Source: Tachypleus tridentatus (taxonomy: Eukaryota > Arthropoda > Merostomata > Xiphosura > Limulidae). From it: a DNA stretch of 64,000 nt. Location of the stretch: contig NC_134829.1 of assembly GCF_004210375.1 (NCBI RefSeq), positions 58,706,107 through 58,770,106 of the forward strand, written 5' to 3'. How positions within the stretch are numbered: position 1 is the first letter of the stretch; the number at the start of each line of letters is the position of its first letter. A program made the position numbers and the translations under genes. Shown here one piece after another: positions 61,721-64,000 of this stretch. A model generated the notes under the pieces. The model made no database searches and was not told the origin of the DNA. It saw only the letters and a program-made list of their open reading frames with translations.

Positions 61721-61837
61721 TTTGCATATATATTCCGACACTCAGTTACACAAACCCTTTCAAACATGTGGTCAGCTTCTGGACAGTTACCTCTTTCTTT
61801 CTTCGTGAACCTGACGATGACCGAAGAAGGTCTAAAC

Positions 61838-62310
61838 CAGGGTGTGCAACAGGCGGGCCGCGGGCCACAACCCGGCCCGCCAAGCCATTTAGTGTGGCCC
61901 TAGTTGTTGTAATCTAACCATGTGGCCTGATCTGTAATCCAACGCAAATGGAATATTTTAAAAGCATCGATCCTACGGGATTCCCAGGCTTCGACTCGAC
62001 AAACTTCTAAAATTATCTTTGCTAGAGAGGAGCAGGCCGAATTCGATTGGTCGGCCTCCTTAGGGCATGAATAGGTGACGTGCACTAGCACTATTGTCTA
62101 CGACTCAACGTCATGTCCTGAACCTCGCCTTCGCCCGCTGGCGACAATTTTCCCTAACCTCTGCTGTCCGTCATTCATTATTGGTGAAAATTTTATTACC
62201 TTTTACAGTTACTACAAGAAATTGAAGGTAAATTGATTATTATTTAGCATATTGTTGTGACTTTACTGAATTTATTAAAATTTTTGCTTTCAGATGCATC
62301 TGATTCTATG
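61838..62310 (+). mobile_element. Possible hAT-type transposon end
   Basis: CAGGGTGTGCAAC followed by ggcgggccgcgggccacaac resembles hAT family termini (CAGGGGTGTGCAA followed by gcggcccgcgggcc). It begins exactly where Penelope homology ends, at 61,837/61,838. No matching inverted terminus or transposase frame is visible before the MITE at 62,313. This would therefore be one end of a decayed or interrupted element. The minus-strand ORF at 61,900-62,091 shows no motif. The rest of the segment is not recognised. Confidence 0.35.
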
Positions 62311-62312
62311 TA

Positions 62313-62761
62313 CAGTGTGACCTCGTTATTCGCGGGGTTACGTTCTTTACCCTCCGCGAATAGCGAAAACCGCGAATATTGGACGCAGTTTTAAAACGTA
62401 TATGTATGCGATTATATACTATATGAAATCCTTCACAAACACTAATGATACTTATACTCATTGATGCAGTAATAATGTAGCAATATTGCATACTGTTATG
62501 TATTTCACTAAATTGTACCGTGCGTTACCGGGCTGTGCTTTGCCGTTTGCGTTGTTGGGGAAGCTGAGGCAGTCAGCCAATAGCAGTCCAATCTTGTTTG
62601 GTGAAGACGACAATTGATAAAACGGCTTGATTGAGTAAATACAACAGAAATCTCCTCGAAAAGCCCTTTCAGTCTCTGTGACCTACAAAACGCAGTTCGC
62701 GCATAACCCGCGAATATGCGGGGCCGCGAATGGCGAACCGCGAATAGGCGAGGTCACACTG
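62313..62761. mobile_element. 449-bp pogo/Tigger-like MITE with TA duplication
   Basis: Terminal inverted repeats are CAGTGTGACCTCGTTATTCG at 62,313 and the reverse complement of CAGTGTGACCTCGCCTATTC at the right end (62,761). They are identical for the first 13 bases and then similar (attcgcgg). The element is flanked by TA on both sides (62,311-62,312 and 62,762-62,763). Sub-terminal ccgcgaat/attcgcgg words are repeated at both ends, typical of pogo-type Tc1/mariner elements. There is no transposase frame, so it is non-autonomous. Confidence 0.85.
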
Positions 62762-62763
62762 TA

Positions 62764-63025
62764 TTTTGCTATTCTCAATTAATTTAAGTACCGGAAGGCT
62801 ATGATCGGGATGCCAATTTAGAAATATGTGTTAGAAACAAACGCATCAAAACATATAAATTATGATGAATTTTATATGTCAGAAATATCGCTTTATTAGA
62901 ACAAAGCATACGGTGAAATTTTCTCGTCTTCTCCAAAATGTATAAATTGTATTAGGGTTTACATATAAAATATCTGTTTATCTACAATTTGTACTGATAA
63001 AGACTAAGATAAAATTTATTTTTAT
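62764..63025. other. AT-rich spacer, nothing recognised
   Basis: No coding, repeat or RNA feature is seen between the MITE and the partial SINE. Confidence 0.5.
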
Positions 63026-63112
63026 GTTTCTTTTTTAAGCACAAAGCTACAGAATGGGCTATCTGTGCCGTGCCCACCACCGGTTTTTAGCGGTGTGAGC
63101 TCTAAGACTTAC
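63026..63112 (-). mobile_element. tRNA-derived SINE, second family, partial copy
   Basis: Plus-strand landmarks are aagcacaaagctacagaatg, ggctatctgtgccgtgccca, ccaccggtttttagcggtgt and gagctctaagacttacc. Part of the B-box region (gggtatcgaaa in the family) is missing between cccacca and ccggttttt. The acceptor end is also lost. Confidence 0.6.
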
Positions 63113-63505
63113 CACAAGAAAGCCTGTGCTCTTTCTAACAAAAGTATGGTGCTTCTAAATAGTTTCTTTTATTCGATATTAGAACGGTAAAAAATGTTTG
63201 ATCAAGGTTTATATTTCAAAGAATACAATAAGTATGAGTGATATTTTAGTTACACAGTCCATGAATAAAATGAATAAAAAAGACAATATAAAAATTTGAC
63301 AATAGTCGCAAAGGTCACAAAGTCGTAGGATCGACTGCAGTCGGACTTTGCAGTGAAAGAGTTAATGACTGAAGTTGGTTTTTCTGACAGTCTCTCAAAC
63401 ATATACATTAATCGATAATCCACAGGTAACACACCGTTTAACAAACAGAAATTTACATAAACCGCCAACCAACATAATACGGTAGCCACTGTTAATCTCA
63501 CTTAG
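63113..63505. other. Spacer with one unsupported minus-strand open frame
   Basis: The minus strand is open from 63,501 to 63,250 with a hydrophobic start (LTVATVLCWLAVYVNFCLL) that resembles a membrane segment or signal peptide. There is no ATG; the frame would need a GTG or a spliced upstream exon, and an acceptor-like gagattaacag lies near its start. No family is recognised. I do not call it a gene. Confidence 0.35.
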
Positions 63506-63695
63506 AGATGTCGCAACAAATACCTTACTGAAATCAAAGTTGTTAACAGTTAATGTAGTGGCTTCATGTCAAATACCCTAATGAAATCAAAGTTGTTAAC
63601 TATTAATGTAGTGGCTTCATATCAAATACCCTAATGAAACCAAAGTTGTTAACTGTTCATTTAGCGGTGTCATAACAAATACCCTAAAGAAGCCA
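63506..63695. repeat. Short tandem repeat, 53-bp unit, about 3.5 copies
   Basis: The word aaatacc recurs at 63,518, 63,571, 63,624 and 63,677, exactly 53 bp apart. It is followed by ctaatgaaatcaaagttgtt, then aactattaatgtagtggctt and catatc. The last copy is the most diverged (gtgtcataac). It is non-coding. Confidence 0.93.
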
Positions 63696-64000
63696 TAGTT
63701 ACAACGGTAACACGTACAATGATGAAGAATGATACTTAAGTTATGCAAATATTGTATGAAAGCAGAATATTTCAGTTATACTATGCAATATAATCAATTA
63801 TGCAACTTAAACAAATACTAAAGCATTTTATGCTGAACAGTGTTTCAAAATTTCAGTGAGCATTGGACTTTTGATACTTGTTAGCACAATGTTATTAGCA
63901 ACCCCATCATGTGTTACAAATACAATTTTCTTGGCTGTGGAAATTCATTACAATTACACCTCCATGTTAAATCTGTGTTATAGTTATTAGTAACATGTAT
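63696..64000. other. AT-rich DNA to window end, nothing recognised
   Basis: No open frame, repeat or RNA feature that I can support. Confidence 0.5.

Larger units (their letters stand above)
60690..61837 (+). mobile_element. Truncated Penelope-like element
   Basis: The left end carries the Penelope terminal region (cgataaaacccacttgtaga, then gtttgggttgagaacaattt, tttacgtagaggagcgaaca and acgtttcgaccttcttcggt). Coding remnants at 60,841-61,720 hold the C-terminal part of the reverse transcriptase, a long linker and a GIY-YIG endonuclease. The right end carries gatgaccgaagaaggtctaaac (61,816-61,837), the reverse complement of 60,799-60,820 with one mismatch, so the two ends are partly inverted. 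The catalytic RT core is missing between the left end and 60,841. Penelope-like elements are an ancient retroelement class found in many invertebrates. Confidence 0.85.

Overview
The window reads as invertebrate nuclear DNA, probably from an arthropod. There are no bacterial operons and no long non-repetitive ORFs. It has AT-rich intergenic DNA, very long satellite DNA, tRNA-derived SINEs, Jockey/I-type LINE fragments, a Penelope-like element and a pogo-like MITE. The SINE family at 57.6 kb (tRNA-Thr-like head, tail of CAAA repeats) and the accompanying LINE and Penelope families resemble repeats I associate with horseshoe crabs (Xiphosura). That assignment is from memory, not from a search.

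Layout. (1) 1-43,972 is one uninterrupted satellite array, open at the left edge, with a 63-bp unit (about 698 units). One diagnostic base divides it: tgttGGtata units at 1-28,433 and tgttAGtata units at 28,434-43,972. The second domain has an almost invariant core (about 34.4-41.0 kb) and scrambled edges. (2) 43,973-44,722 is a second tandem repeat (about 40 bp, two alternating unit types). (3) 44,723-48,566 is AT-rich spacer with a possible short transcription unit, then a decayed minus-strand LINE (5' region, zinc-knuckle ORF1, endonuclease part of ORF2) that lacks its reverse-transcriptase half. (4) 48,567-48,632 is a 66-bp Penelope-derived chip bounded by a 16-bp direct repeat. (5) 49,088-50,645 is a third tandem repeat (46 bp, about 34 units). 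(6) 50,646-57,364 is AT-rich DNA with old duplicated blocks. It holds the only convincing host-type gene candidate, a two-exon minus-strand gene at 54,537-56,132 for a small secreted Cys/Gly-rich peptide. (7) 57,365-63,112 is a nest of mobile elements: a head-to-head SINE pair, a duplicated 0.9-kb block with an embedded SINE, a LINE reverse-transcriptase fragment split by a SINE, a Penelope-like element with a GIY-YIG domain, a hAT-like end and a 449-bp pogo-like MITE. (8) 63,506-63,695 is a short 53-bp tandem repeat.

The very long open frames of the first 28 kb follow from the 63-bp period being 21 codons with no stop in that frame. I do not call them genes, though the fact that every length change there is a multiple of three is recorded. 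The main points of interest are the organisation of the satellite (two subtype domains, block duplications, one dyad per unit, an apparent relationship among three different tandem repeats) and the small secreted-peptide gene. All unit counts and comparisons were made by eye.
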